From contig NZ_JAHDTI010000006.1 of assembly GCF_018531495.1 (NCBI RefSeq), positions 245,658-309,657 on the forward strand: a stretch of 64,000 bases of DNA, in the 5' to 3' direction. Of this stretch, positions 1 through 8,283 are shown piece by piece; position 1 is the first letter of the stretch; each line of letters starts with the position of its first letter. The translations under genes were made by a program, and so were the position numbers. The stretch is from Nonomuraea sediminis (lineage in GTDB: Bacteria > Actinomycetota > Actinomycetes > Streptosporangiales > Streptosporangiaceae). The notes beneath the pieces are model-generated. The model saw only the letters and a program-made list of their open reading frames with translations. It was not told the DNA's origin and did no database searches.

Positions 1-90
1 TGAGTGGCCATGACCTGATCGTGCGAGACGGGCCGCGACCCGCACAACCGCCATCCGGCTGCGATGACCCGCTCCTGACCCGCCATCTGG

Positions 91-106
91 CCAAGCGCTT
101 GTTACG
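91..106. promoter_or_regulatory. Candidate TetR-type operator upstream of the SDR gene
   Basis: The 16-mer CCAAGCGCTTGTTACG contains the perfect palindrome CAAGCGCTTG and ends 8 bases before the ATG. It matches 16-mers at 8187-8202, 8250-8265 and 22419-22434, so a shared repressor is inferred. Confidence 0.4.
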
Positions 107-114
107 ATCACGGC

Positions 115-870
115 ATGCTGCTCCAGGACAAGGTCGCCGTCATCACCGGAGCGGGGCCCGGGCTCGGCCGTACGCTGGCCGGGCTCATGGCCGCCGAAGG
201 AGCTCGCGTCGTCGGGGTGGCCAGGACGCCGCGGGAGCTCCCCGGCGCGGTCACGATGAGCGCGGACGTCACCGTGCCCGCCGACATGCAGACCGTCGCC
301 GAGGCGGTCCTCGACCGCTACGGGCGGGTGGACGTGCTGGTCAACGCCGCATTCCCGGGCACACACCGCAGGAACGTGCTGGACATGTCCCCCGCGGACC
401 TGGCTTCGTGGCGCGAGGCCGTCGACATCGGCGCCTTCGGCACGCTCGTCGCCTGCCGGTACCTCGCGCCCGTGATGGTCGCCCAGGGTTCCGGCGCGAT
501 CGTCAACGTCACCTCGATGTCCTCGCGCAAGGGCTACGCGGGCCGGTCAGACTTCGCGGTCGGCAAGGCCGGCGCCCACCTGCTGTCCCACTGCCTGGCC
601 GACGAACTCGGGCCCTCAGGCGTCCGGGTCAACTGCGTGGCGCCCGGCTGGATCGCCAGCGAGGTGCTCGACGACTGGATGCGCACCCGGGCGGCGGCCG
701 AGGGCGTCACGTTCGACGACATCCTCGACCGCGACGTGCGCGCCATGGCGCTGCGCCGCATCGCCACCGAGGAGGACGTCGCCCGCGCCGTCATCTTCCT
801 GGCCTCCGACCACGCCAGGGCCATCACCGGCGCCACCCTCGACGTCAACTCCGGTCACCTGTTCACCTAG
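115..870 (+). CDS. SDR family oxidoreductase with the catalytic Tyr replaced by Phe
   Basis: A 251-residue short-chain dehydrogenase/reductase of normal length. The N-terminal Rossmann motif TGAGPGLG (residues 11-18) binds NAD(P). NVTSMS carries the expected catalytic Ser134. Thirteen residues later, where the family has Tyr of YxxxK, the sequence reads FAVGK (Phe147, Lys151). The usual proton donor is therefore absent, and the protein may be non-catalytic or use altered chemistry; the family is clear, the activity is not. The ATG follows an operator-like palindrome that also lies in front of the luciferase-like and alcohol dehydrogenase genes, suggesting membership of a co-regulated catabolic set. 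The substrate is unknown. Confidence 0.85.
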   Translation: MLLQDKVAVITGAGPGLGRTLAGLMAAEGARVVGVARTPRELPGAVTMSADVTVPADMQTVAEAVLDRYGRVDVLVNAAFPGTHRRNVLDMSPADLASWREAVDIGAFGTLVACRYLAPVMVAQGSGAIVNVTSMSSRKGYAGRSDFAVGKAGAHLLSHCLADELGPSGVRVNCVAPGWIASEVLDDWMRTRAAAEGVTFDDILDRDVRAMALRRIATEEDVARAVIFLASDHARAITGATLDVNSGHLFT

Positions 871-921
871 CCCCGGCGTGGCCCTCTGGCGAGAGGCAGC
901 GCCGGGTGCTTGGCTGGGATC

Positions 922-1641
922 ATGTGTCACTCCGATGACAGCCGTCCGCCCGCACCGCCCGTCGTGGGCGAGGTCGCCTCGCACGGCCCGCTCGAGCTGA
1001 CAGCCGCCGACGGCAACCGCCTCATGGCCTACCGCGCCGATCCCGCCTCGCCCAACGGGCGCTCGATCGTGCTCCTGCCGGACGTGCGCGGCCTCCACCC
1101 GTTCTACCGGGACCTGGCCGTCCGCTTCGCCGAGGCCGGCTTCCCGACCGTCGCGATCGACTACTTCGGCCGTACGGCGGGCCTGGGCGAGCGGCCATCG
1201 GACTTCGACTTCATGTCCCACGTCAGGCGCCTGACCTCCGACCACGTCCGAGCCGACGCCGCGGCCGCCACCGCCGAGCTGTCCGGCCCCGTGTTCACCG
1301 TCGGCTTCTGCATGGGCGGCGGCCAGTCGCTCCGCCAGGCCATCGAGGGCAACGGGCTCGCGGGCGGGATCGGCTTCTACCCGGTGATCCGCGTCATCGG
1401 CCACGTGCCCGACACACCCGGCTCGCCCGTCCTCCTCCTCCGCGCCGGCGCCGACACGGCCACCAGCCCCGAGGAATACGACACCTTCACCGCCGCCCTG
1501 GACCGCGCCGGAACCCCCAACGAGACGCACGTCTACGAAGGCGCCCCCCACAGCTTCTTCGACCGCACCTACGCCCAGTGGGCAGCGGCCTGCCAGGACG
1601 CCTGGCAACGCATCCTCACCTTCACCGAACACCACGCCTGA
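922..1641 (+). CDS. Dienelactone hydrolase family protein
   Basis: An alpha/beta hydrolase of 239 residues from the ATG at 922; a TTG at 910 would add four residues. The nucleophile elbow is GFCMGG, with Cys in place of Ser as in dienelactone hydrolases. The acid is probably the Asp of RAGAD, and the histidine is in GAPHSFFD near the C-terminus. Dienelactone hydrolases open lactone rings in chloroaromatic catabolism, but many actinobacterial members have unknown substrates. It follows the SDR gene by about 50 bases on the same strand and may be co-transcribed. Likely cytoplasmic, as no signal peptide is seen. Confidence 0.85.
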   Translation: MCHSDDSRPPAPPVVGEVASHGPLELTAADGNRLMAYRADPASPNGRSIVLLPDVRGLHPFYRDLAVRFAEAGFPTVAIDYFGRTAGLGERPSDFDFMSHVRRLTSDHVRADAAAATAELSGPVFTVGFCMGGGQSLRQAIEGNGLAGGIGFYPVIRVIGHVPDTPGSPVLLLRAGADTATSPEEYDTFTAALDRAGTPNETHVYEGAPHSFFDRTYAQWAAACQDAWQRILTFTEHHA

Positions 1642-1947
1642 CCGCATCATCGCCGGGTCTACAAGAAGCCGAACGAAGCCCCTGCACCCTTACGGCGGGA
1701 ACCCGCCACCCCTCCCACGGCGCCGGGCCGGCGAGAAGGTGTACGGCCAAGCCCGGCGCCCGAGTACGGCGAGCCACCGGAACCGCGGCACCCGGCTCAC
1801 GAAGCGCCGTAACGACGAGCAAGCATCCCCGACTCGCCAGAAGCGCCGGACACGGGCCCTCAGCCGAAGTACGGCGGGCGGTCGGTGCCGGAGGCCTGCC
1901 GTACAAGAGCCAAATCACCCGAGGTAGGCGACACGAACAGGCGTAAG
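1642..1947. repeat. Gene-free stretch holding a relic of the dispersed inverted-repeat element
   Basis: No convincing gene. Bases about 1790-1908 resemble the right arm of the elements at 28765-29297 and 35122-35553: a CGTAACG core, then AGTACGGCGGGCGG, ending GGCCTGCCGTACAAG. The left half is much diverged. It lies between the convergent dienelactone hydrolase and livG genes. Confidence 0.45.
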
Positions 1948-1980
1948 TCACCCCAGATAGGCGGCACGAACGGACGGATC
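1915..1980. repeat. 33-bp tandem duplication at the 3' end of livG
   Basis: Two imperfect 33-base units begin at 1915 and 1948 (both start TCACCC, with GGCGACACGAAC versus GGCGGCACGAAC inside). The second unit contains the last codons and stop of livG; the first lies just downstream of the stop. It looks like a local slippage duplication. Confidence 0.6.
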
Positions 1981-2688
1981 GGCGCGCACCTCGCCCGGCG
2001 CCCCGGCGGCGATGACCCGCCCGAGATCGAGCACCACCAGCCGGTCGCAAACCCCCATGACAAACCCCATATCGTGCTCCACCAGCAGAATCGTGGTGGA
2101 CAACCCCCGCAGGATCTCCCCCAACCGCCCCGTCTGCTCAGCGTCCAGCCCGGACGTGGGCTCATCGAGCAGCAACACCCGAGGCCGATCGACCAGCGCC
2201 CGAGCGAGCTCCACCAGCCGCCGCTGCCCCACCGGCAGCGAGTCAGCGTACGCATCGCCCAACCCGCCGAGCCCGCACAGTTCCAGGACCTCCGCGACGC
2301 GTTCCCGCCGCTCGCCCTCGAGCCGCCGCCGCCCCGGCCACCCCGCCAGATCCGCGACCATCCCACCGCCCCCGCCATGCCAGTCAAGCGCGGCGAGCAC
2401 GTTGTCCCGCACGCTCAGCCCCCCGAACACCTGCGTCCGCTGAAACGTCCGCCGCACCCCACCCCGCGCCCGCCGCAACGCCGACCACCCGGTCACATCG
2501 GCCCCCGCCACGCGCACCTGCCCGGTATTCGGCCGCCGCAACCCCGACACCACATCGAACAACGTCGTCTTCCCGGCCCCGTTGGGCCCGATCACCCCGC
2601 ACACCTCCCCCCGCGGCACCTCAAACGACACCCCCTCCAACGCCCGCACCCCACCAAACGCCACCGAAACCCCCTCAACCCCCAACAT
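1948..2688 (-). CDS. livG: Branched-chain amino acid-type ABC transporter ATP-binding protein (LivG)
   Basis: A 246-residue cytoplasmic ATPase of LivG type. Walker A is GPNGAGKTT near residue 35, the signature is LPVGQRR, Walker B is VLLLDEPT and the switch histidine is in VEHDMGF. Such subunits power import of branched-chain amino acids, amides or urea together with LivF, LivH, LivM and a binding protein, all encoded upstream on this strand. The ATG at 2688 has GGGAG about 6 bases upstream; a GTG at 2691 directly precedes it. Unusually, it is separated from the livHMF fusion by about 780 bases of repetitive DNA. The substrate cannot be deduced from sequence. Confidence 0.9.
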   Translation of the reverse strand: MLGVEGVSVAFGGVRALEGVSFEVPRGEVCGVIGPNGAGKTTLFDVVSGLRRPNTGQVRVAGADVTGWSALRRARGGVRRTFQRTQVFGGLSVRDNVLAALDWHGGGGGMVADLAGWPGRRRLEGERRERVAEVLELCGLGGLGDAYADSLPVGQRRLVELARALVDRPRVLLLDEPTSGLDAEQTGRLGEILRGLSTTILLVEHDMGFVMGVCDRLVVLDLGRVIAAGAPGEVRADPSVRAAYLG

Positions 2689-2691
2689 CAC

Positions 2692-3468
2692 TCGCTCCCG
2701 CCCATCTCCACCACCAACATCACCCCACCACGCACCAAAAGCCCCACCCCACCCCGCACAGCCACCATCACACCCCCACCAACCTCAACCCCCGCCCCGC
2801 CCAGCACCCCCGCACCGCGCCTGCCGAACACCCCCACCTCCCGCCCAGCCAACGCGACCACCCCCCGACCAGCAGGAACCTCCGAATCGGAGACCCCAGG
2901 CATCCCTACCTCCTCACCAACCAGCACCACCGCCCCCCGATCACTCACCGGACACCCCCACACCCCAACAAGCACAACCCACCGCACCCCGAGGACCAGC
3001 CACCTCCACGCCCCGAGCCGCGCCGCCCACCACATCCCGAGCAGTTAGCACCGCCGCCCCCAAGCACCCACACCCACTTACCGCCCGAGCACCAGACACC
3101 TCCGCGCCCCGGACCACGCAGCCCGCCGCATCCCCACCAGTCAGCACCGCCACCCCCAAGCACCCACACCCCACTCACCAGACCCCGCCACACCTCGAGG
3201 GCCAACCGCCTCCGTGCCGCCGGGGCACGCAGCCCGCCGCGTCCCCACCAGCCAACGCCACCGACTCCCGAGCACCCGCTCACCGGGCACTCGCGCTTCC
3301 CGGGGAGCAGGCGCTGACGGATCCCGGGTCGTGGGCATCGACGCGTCCTCGTCGGTGGCGGTGCCCCGTCACGGTCATCGGCCTTGGCCGCCACATCCCG
3401 AGCAGGAGGCGTCGCGGGACCCCGGGAATCGCGGGTCGCTGAATAGCGAGAGGTCGGTGGGGCGGGGC
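2692..3468. repeat. Low-complexity C-rich stretch with about 96-bp degenerate tandem repeats
   Basis: Between the livHMF fusion and livG. Three imperfect units carry the core CAG(T/C)(T/C)AGCACCGCC near 3042 and 3138 and a diverged copy near 3249 (spacing 96 and 111). Several frames are open because stops are rare in such DNA. One minus-strand frame (3035-2688) ends in a TGA overlapping the livG start, but its Gly/Val-rich product resembles no family and is not called. Confidence 0.6.
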
Positions 3469-6400
3469 TCATAACACCCCCAGATAGGCAGCGGTGAGGC
3501 GGTCGGGGTCGACGTCCTGGCGAGGACCGCACCACGTGACCCGCCCCAACCGCATGAACGCCACCCGATCCGCGATCGCCAGCGCCTCCGTGGCCTTCTC
3601 CTCGACCAGCAGCAACGCCACCCCGAGCGCCCGCAACTCGGCGAACACCTCGAACACCTGCCCCGTCACCAACGGCGCCAGCCCCAACGACGGCTCATCC
3701 GCGATCAGCACCCGCGGCGGCCGCACAAGCGCGGGCGCCAGCGTCAGAAGCTGCTGCTCACCGCCCGACAACGCCCCGGCCAGGACGGTACGGCGAGCCG
3801 CCAGCTGAGGCATCCGCTCATACACCGCCGCCGGATCCGGCAGCCAGGTACGCAGATTCTCTTCCACGCTCAGCCCCGGAAAGACGCCCCGCCCCTCAGG
3901 CGCGAGCAGAATCCCCGCCCGGGCCCTCCGATGCGCCGGCCACCCCGTGACATCCCGCCCATCAAGCGTGACGCTCCCCGCCCAGGCGGCCAGATCCCCC
4001 GCCGCCACAGCACAGGCAGTCGACTTCCCAGCCCCGTTGGCCCCCAACAACGCCACAACCTCCCCCGCCCGCACCTCCAGATCAACCCCCCGCAACACGT
4101 TCACGTCCCCATATCCCGCCACTACCCCCGCCATCCGAAACACCCCGACCCCACCATCCACCCCAACACCCGACGCCTCTGAGCCCGGCACCTCTGTACG
4201 TGGAGAAGCCGACACCGGCGTACCAGCCAGCACCCTGCCACCCTGGCGAGGCACACCTGGTGCGCTGCTCACCGCACCAGAGCGCCGAGCATCACCATCG
4301 TCATCACCCGCCGTACCTGGGCGCCGAGCATCGCCACCGTCCCTGCCCACCGACCCGGCGCCTGGGCGACCCGGCCGGGATGTCGCGCCCGGCGCGTCGG
4401 CGCCTAGCGCTCCAAAACCCGGTGCGTCCGTGCCAGGCGCTCGGGTGCTAGGTGCTCCGGTGCTGGGTACGGCGCTCGCCGTACCTGGGCGCCGAGCATC
4501 ACCGCCGTCCCTACCCGCCCACCCGGCGCCTGGGCGACCCGGTTGAGGTGGGGCGGCCGGTGCGGCGGCGCCTAGCGCTCCGGAACGCGATGCCTCGGTA
4601 CCGGACGCTCCGCTGCTCGGCACTCCGGTGCCGGGCGCTTCGGTGCCGGGTGCTTCGGTGCCGGGTGCTTCGGTGCCGGGTGCTTCGGTGCCGGGTGCTT
4701 CGGTGGTGGGGGTTGGTGGGGTGGGGGGTGGGAGGAGGCCTTGGGGGTGGTGGGCGAGGAGGATGCCGCCTGTGCCGAAGAGGATGGCGCCTATGTGGGA
4801 GGAGATGTGCCAGGTGGCCAGGAGTTCGGGGATCGCGACGGCTATCAGGCCGCCCAGGAGGGCGCCGGGGATGCGGCGGACGCCTTGGAGGACGACGATG
4901 GCCAGCCAGACGAAGCCTGAGAAGGCCGGTAGGTCGGTGGCTGTGATGGAGCCCTTGGAGATGGCGAAGAGGACGCCGCCGAGGCCGGCGATGGCCGAGG
5001 CCAGGGCGAAGAGGGTGATCTTGGTGCGGACGGTGGAGAGGCCGGAGGTGATGGCGGCGGCGGGTGCCGATCTGACGGCGAGGATGGCGCGGCCGGAGGC
5101 CGAGCGGGTGAGGTTGCGGACCAGGAGGGCCACCACGCCGATGAGGGCGAGCAGGAGGAGTACCTGGACCCGGGGCGAGGAGGTGTCCGCGAAACCGAGG
5201 CCGAGGGCGGGTAGTTGCCAGCCGATGGTCCCGTTGCTGAAGGCGTCCACCTGGAAGAGCACCTGGTCCGCCAGGAGGGCCAGGGCGAGCGTGGCCAGGG
5301 TCAGGACCCGGCCGCCGAGCCGCAACGCCGGGAGTGCGACGAGTACGCCGACCAGGGTGGCCGCCAGCACGCCGAGCAGGATCGCGGCGAAGAACGGCAG
5401 GCCGGAGGCGAACGCCCAGCCGCAGGTGAGCGCCGCCATGGCGGCGAAGGAGGCCTGGGCCAGGTTCACCATGCCGCCGATCCCGGTGACCACCACGAAG
5501 GAGCAGAAGATCAGGGCGAGTACGAGCCCCTGTGCCGCCACGCCCACGTAGTACGTGGGCCCAAGCAGCGCGAAAGCCACCAGCACGGCAACCAGACCGG
5601 CCCACGGCAACCGGGACCGGACGACCATGACCCGCCCCGCATTCCTGGGCGAACCGCCAGGAACCGCAGGACCCGGCACCCGACCGACGTCGACAGCCCC
5701 CACCTCCGAGCGAGCTCCCACCACCCCGCCGACGCCAGCGATCACCGGGACATGGAACGCCTCGCCGACGCCACCAGCCGCAGGGGCGCGGGACAGCTCG
5801 CCTTCGTCACCAATCGCAGGGCGCATGGGCGGCTGGCCAACGGTGCCAGACGACTCTCCGACATCCGCAGGGGCGCGGGACGACTCGCCAACAGCCGCAG
5901 GGGCGCGGGACGACTCGCCGACATCCGCAGGGGTGTGGGGCGAATCGTCGACGTCGGCTGGGGTGTGGGGTGGCTTGGCGGTGTTGGCAATCGTGGGAGG
6001 CGCGGGGAGGGTAGGGGCCGGGCTGGGTGGGGTGTCGAGGTCGGTGGATGAGGTGCCGGCGACGCGTTCGCGGGAGCGGTTGAACAGCAGGAGGCCGGCG
6101 AAGAGCAGGATGACGGGCACGGCGGTCCGCAGGCCGGTGATCTCCGACAGGAAGTCGGTGTACCCGGCGACCAGGTTCTGCACCACCCCGAGCCCCAGCC
6201 CGGCGGCGAAGGTCACCGGGATCGACCGCAGCCGCCCGAACACCGAGGCCGTGGCGGAGGCGAACAGCAGCACCGTGTACGCCGTGGCATCCAGCCCCAG
6301 GACGGGCACGGCCAGTACCCCGGCGAGCCCGGCCAGCAGGGACCCGAGCATCCACGCCACGGCGGAGGTCGCATCGGCGTCGATCCCGCGTAACCGGGCC

Positions 6401-6936
6401 AGCCGAGGCCGGTCCACGCAGGCCCGCATCCGCAGGCCGTACGGAGTGTGCCGGATGAACAGCCACAGGAAGCCGGCGGCCACGGCCGAGAAGCCGAAGG
6501 TGATCAGCTGGTCGGAGTCGAGCAGCCCGACGGGGATCGCGGGGTGCGGCCCGATGCCGCGCGGCAGGGCGGTGGCGTCCGCGCCGGGCAGGTCGAGGAC
6601 GTCGACGGCGAGCAGCCCGAGGGCGGGCAGCGCGATGGTCAGGCCGATCGTGGCGACGATCTGGGCGGTCTCGCCCGCGACCGCGAGCCTGCGGAACATG
6701 GACAGGTGCAGCAGGTAGCCGAGCCCGGGCGCGAAGACCCCGACCGCGACCAGCGCCGCCAGCCACGCGGGCAGCACGAAGGTGAGCTGGTAGAACAGCA
6801 GCGCGGTCAGGAAGCCGATCGCGCCGTGGGCGAAGTTGAGTACTCCGGTCGCGGCGTAGGACAGGGTCAGGCCCGCGCCCATGATGGCGAAGACGCCGCC
6901 GGTGACCAGCCCGCTGAGGATGTAGCCGAGGATCAT
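3469..6936 (-). CDS. LivH-LivM-LivF triple fusion: two permease domains and an ATPase in one chain
   Basis: One uninterrupted 1155-residue frame. Residues about 1-285 are a LivH-type permease (NFAHGAIGFL near the N-terminus, several membrane spans). Residues 286-436 are a low-complexity linker with 11-residue repeats of the ADVGESSRAPA type. Residues about 437-728 are a LivM-type permease (GMVNLAQASF). Residues 729-934 are a second linker with five TEAPG units and a duplicated GRDGGDARRPGT block. Residues 935-1155 are a LivF-type ATPase (Walker A GANGAGKST, signature LSGGEQQ, Walker B VLIADEP). These subunits are normally separate; LivM-ATPase fusions are known. The start ATG overlaps the binding-protein stop (ATGA), implying coupled translation. 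Internal starts at 5628 and 4134 lack strong Shine-Dalgarno sites, so a real fusion is favoured, though separate products remain possible. Confidence 0.8.
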   Translation of the reverse strand: MILGYILSGLVTGGVFAIMGAGLTLSYAATGVLNFAHGAIGFLTALLFYQLTFVLPAWLAALVAVGVFAPGLGYLLHLSMFRRLAVAGETAQIVATIGLTIALPALGLLAVDVLDLPGADATALPRGIGPHPAIPVGLLDSDQLITFGFSAVAAGFLWLFIRHTPYGLRMRACVDRPRLARLRGIDADATSAVAWMLGSLLAGLAGVLAVPVLGLDATAYTVLLFASATASVFGRLRSIPVTFAAGLGLGVVQNLVAGYTDFLSEITGLRTAVPVILLFAGLLLFNRSRERVAGTSSTDLDTPPSPAPTLPAPPTIANTAKPPHTPADVDDSPHTPADVGESSRAPAAVGESSRAPADVGESSGTVGQPPMRPAIGDEGELSRAPAAGGVGEAFHVPVIAGVGGVVGARSEVGAVDVGRVPGPAVPGGSPRNAGRVMVVRSRLPWAGLVAVLVAFALLGPTYYVGVAAQGLVLALIFCSFVVVTGIGGMVNLAQASFAAMAALTCGWAFASGLPFFAAILLGVLAATLVGVLVALPALRLGGRVLTLATLALALLADQVLFQVDAFSNGTIGWQLPALGLGFADTSSPRVQVLLLLALIGVVALLVRNLTRSASGRAILAVRSAPAAAITSGLSTVRTKITLFALASAIAGLGGVLFAISKGSITATDLPAFSGFVWLAIVVLQGVRRIPGALLGGLIAVAIPELLATWHISSHIGAILFGTGGILLAHHPQGLLPPPTPPTPTTEAPGTEAPGTEAPGTEAPGTEAPGTGVPSSGASGTEASRSGALGAAAPAAPPQPGRPGAGWAGRDGGDARRPGTASAVPSTGAPSTRAPGTDAPGFGALGADAPGATSRPGRPGAGSVGRDGGDARRPGTAGDDDGDARRSGAVSSAPGVPRQGGRVLAGTPVSASPRTEVPGSEASGVGVDGGVGVFRMAGVVAGYGDVNVLRGVDLEVRAGEVVALLGANGAGKSTACAVAAGDLAAWAGSVTLDGRDVTGWPAHRRARAGILLAPEGRGVFPGLSVEENLRTWLPDPAAVYERMPQLAARRTVLAGALSGGEQQLLTLAPALVRPPRVLIADEPSLGLAPLVTGQVFEVFAELRALGVALLLVEEKATEALAIADRVAFMRLGRVTWCGPRQDVDPDRLTAAYLGVL

Positions 6937-8165
6937 TTCAGCGGCACGTTGTCGAAGCACTTCATGTTCTTGGCCACCTGGAACGCCCCGTTGACCAGCT
7001 TGACCAGCGCGCCGCAGCCGTTGGGCTCGCTGTGGTCCCTGGGGTAGTCGACCTTGCCGAAGCCGGCGTTCTGGTAGCTGTAGGAGCCGTTGCCCACGGA
7101 CAGGAACTTCTCCCTGGTCAGGTCCTTGCCCGCCTTCTTCAGCATGTCGAGGAAGATGTCGGCCGACCAGTAGCCGATCGCCATGTGCTGGGTGAGCTGG
7201 GCGCCGGGCGCGACCTTCTCGACGTCCTTCCTGAACTGGGCGATCTCCGGCGCGGACGACTCGAAGGGTTCGAACATGGGGGCGGCGATCACGCCCTCGA
7301 GCGCCTGTGCGCTGGCCGGGTCCTTGAGGATGGCGGGGTCGTAGCTGGTGGCGTCGGTGAGCGCGCCCCGGTATCCGGCCTTCTTCAGTGCCGAGTAGAG
7401 GCCGACGTTGAACTTCGTGCCCGCGATGATCGAGACGACGATGTCGGGCGCCTTGCCGCCGTTCGAGGTCATGATCTTGTTGACGTACGGCAGCCAGTCG
7501 GGCGGCGGTGCGGCCGCGGGCAGCCCGGAGTCGAGGCCGACGAGCTGGAACCCGGCCGCCTGGAACGACTGCGAGATCGTGGTCCCGCCGTACTTGCTGC
7601 CGCTGGAGTCGGTGGTCTGCACGTACACGGTCTTGCCCGCGGCCCCGCCGAGCAGGTCGGCCATCTGCCTGCCCCACCAGGTCTGGGATCCGGCGCCCGG
7701 CTTGGGCGCCAGGCAGCCGTTGTAGCCGAAGCCGGTCCTGGTGCCGCACCACTGCGGCCCCGTCGCCCAGCCGAACCAGGGCACGCCCTGCTGCTCGAGG
7801 AAGGCGGCGCCGCCGAAGTTGGGCGCGTGCACGGGCACGAGCGCGAAGACCTGGTCCTTCTGCACGAGCTTCTTGGCGGCCGCGTCGCCCTTGGCGGCGT
7901 CCTGGTTGTCGTCCTCCGCCCCGATGAACTCGATCTTCCGCCCGTTCACGCCGCCTTCGGTGTTGGCCCGCTCGAACCTGGCCTTCGCCCCGATCTCGGC
8001 GTCCTTGGTGGAGTAGCCGCTCGCGCTGGTCTTGGTCAGGACTCCGCCCACCTTGACCGTCGTGTCCGTCACGCCCTGCGTGCCGGCTTCCGAGCTGCCC
8101 TTCTGCTGTGCTGCGCACCCGGCGAGCAGCACGAGCGCCGCTGCCGCACACAGTCCTCGCCGCAT
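6933..8165 (-). CDS. Branched-chain amino acid-type ABC transporter substrate-binding lipoprotein
   Basis: A 410-residue periplasmic-binding-fold protein of the leucine-binding type. The N-terminus MRRG...LVLLAGC is a lipoprotein signal with lipobox LAGC, so the mature protein should be lipid-anchored outside the membrane. The repeated fold segments (KVGGVLTKTS, NTEGGVNGRKIEF) are typical. The ATG at 8165 has GGAGGG four bases upstream; longer in-frame extensions run into the divergent promoter and were rejected. It is the first gene of the transporter unit and overlaps the permease fusion by four bases. An operator-like palindrome lies at 8187-8202 just upstream. The ligand could be an amino acid, amide or aromatic acid; the sequence does not decide. 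Confidence 0.9.
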   Translation of the reverse strand: MRRGLCAAAALVLLAGCAAQQKGSSEAGTQGVTDTTVKVGGVLTKTSASGYSTKDAEIGAKARFERANTEGGVNGRKIEFIGAEDDNQDAAKGDAAAKKLVQKDQVFALVPVHAPNFGGAAFLEQQGVPWFGWATGPQWCGTRTGFGYNGCLAPKPGAGSQTWWGRQMADLLGGAAGKTVYVQTTDSSGSKYGGTTISQSFQAAGFQLVGLDSGLPAAAPPPDWLPYVNKIMTSNGGKAPDIVVSIIAGTKFNVGLYSALKKAGYRGALTDATSYDPAILKDPASAQALEGVIAAPMFEPFESSAPEIAQFRKDVEKVAPGAQLTQHMAIGYWSADIFLDMLKKAGKDLTREKFLSVGNGSYSYQNAGFGKVDYPRDHSEPNGCGALVKLVNGAFQVAKNMKCFDNVPLK

Positions 8166-8186
8166 TCGACCCTCCACTGATTTTGG

Positions 8187-8202
8187 CCTAGCGCTCGCTT
8201 GG
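8187..8202. promoter_or_regulatory. Candidate operator for the liv-type transporter
   Basis: The minus strand reads CCAAGCGAGCGCTAGG, near-palindromic (CCAAGC-N4-GCTAGG), 21 bases upstream of the binding-protein ATG. It pairs with a second copy at 8250 in the same divergent promoter region. Confidence 0.45.
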
Positions 8203-8249
8203 TTTTGTGTGAGCGTAGATTTCGCCGGAAAACGCGTCAAGGGAGGTAG

Positions 8250-8265
8250 CCAAGCAATCGCTTGC
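8250..8265. promoter_or_regulatory. Candidate operator for the alcohol dehydrogenase gene
   Basis: CCAAGCAATCGCTTGC contains the inverted repeat CAAGC-N4-GCTTG and ends 18 bases before the ATG at 8284. It shares its core with sites at 91, 8187 and 22419. Confidence 0.45.
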
Positions 8266-8283
8266 CCGGATAGCGTGATCGGC

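Noticed and set aside
2688..3035. A 115-codon minus-strand frame ending on the livG start
   Set aside because: Gly/Val-rich low-complexity text within a degenerate repeat tract; no ribosome site or family resemblance.
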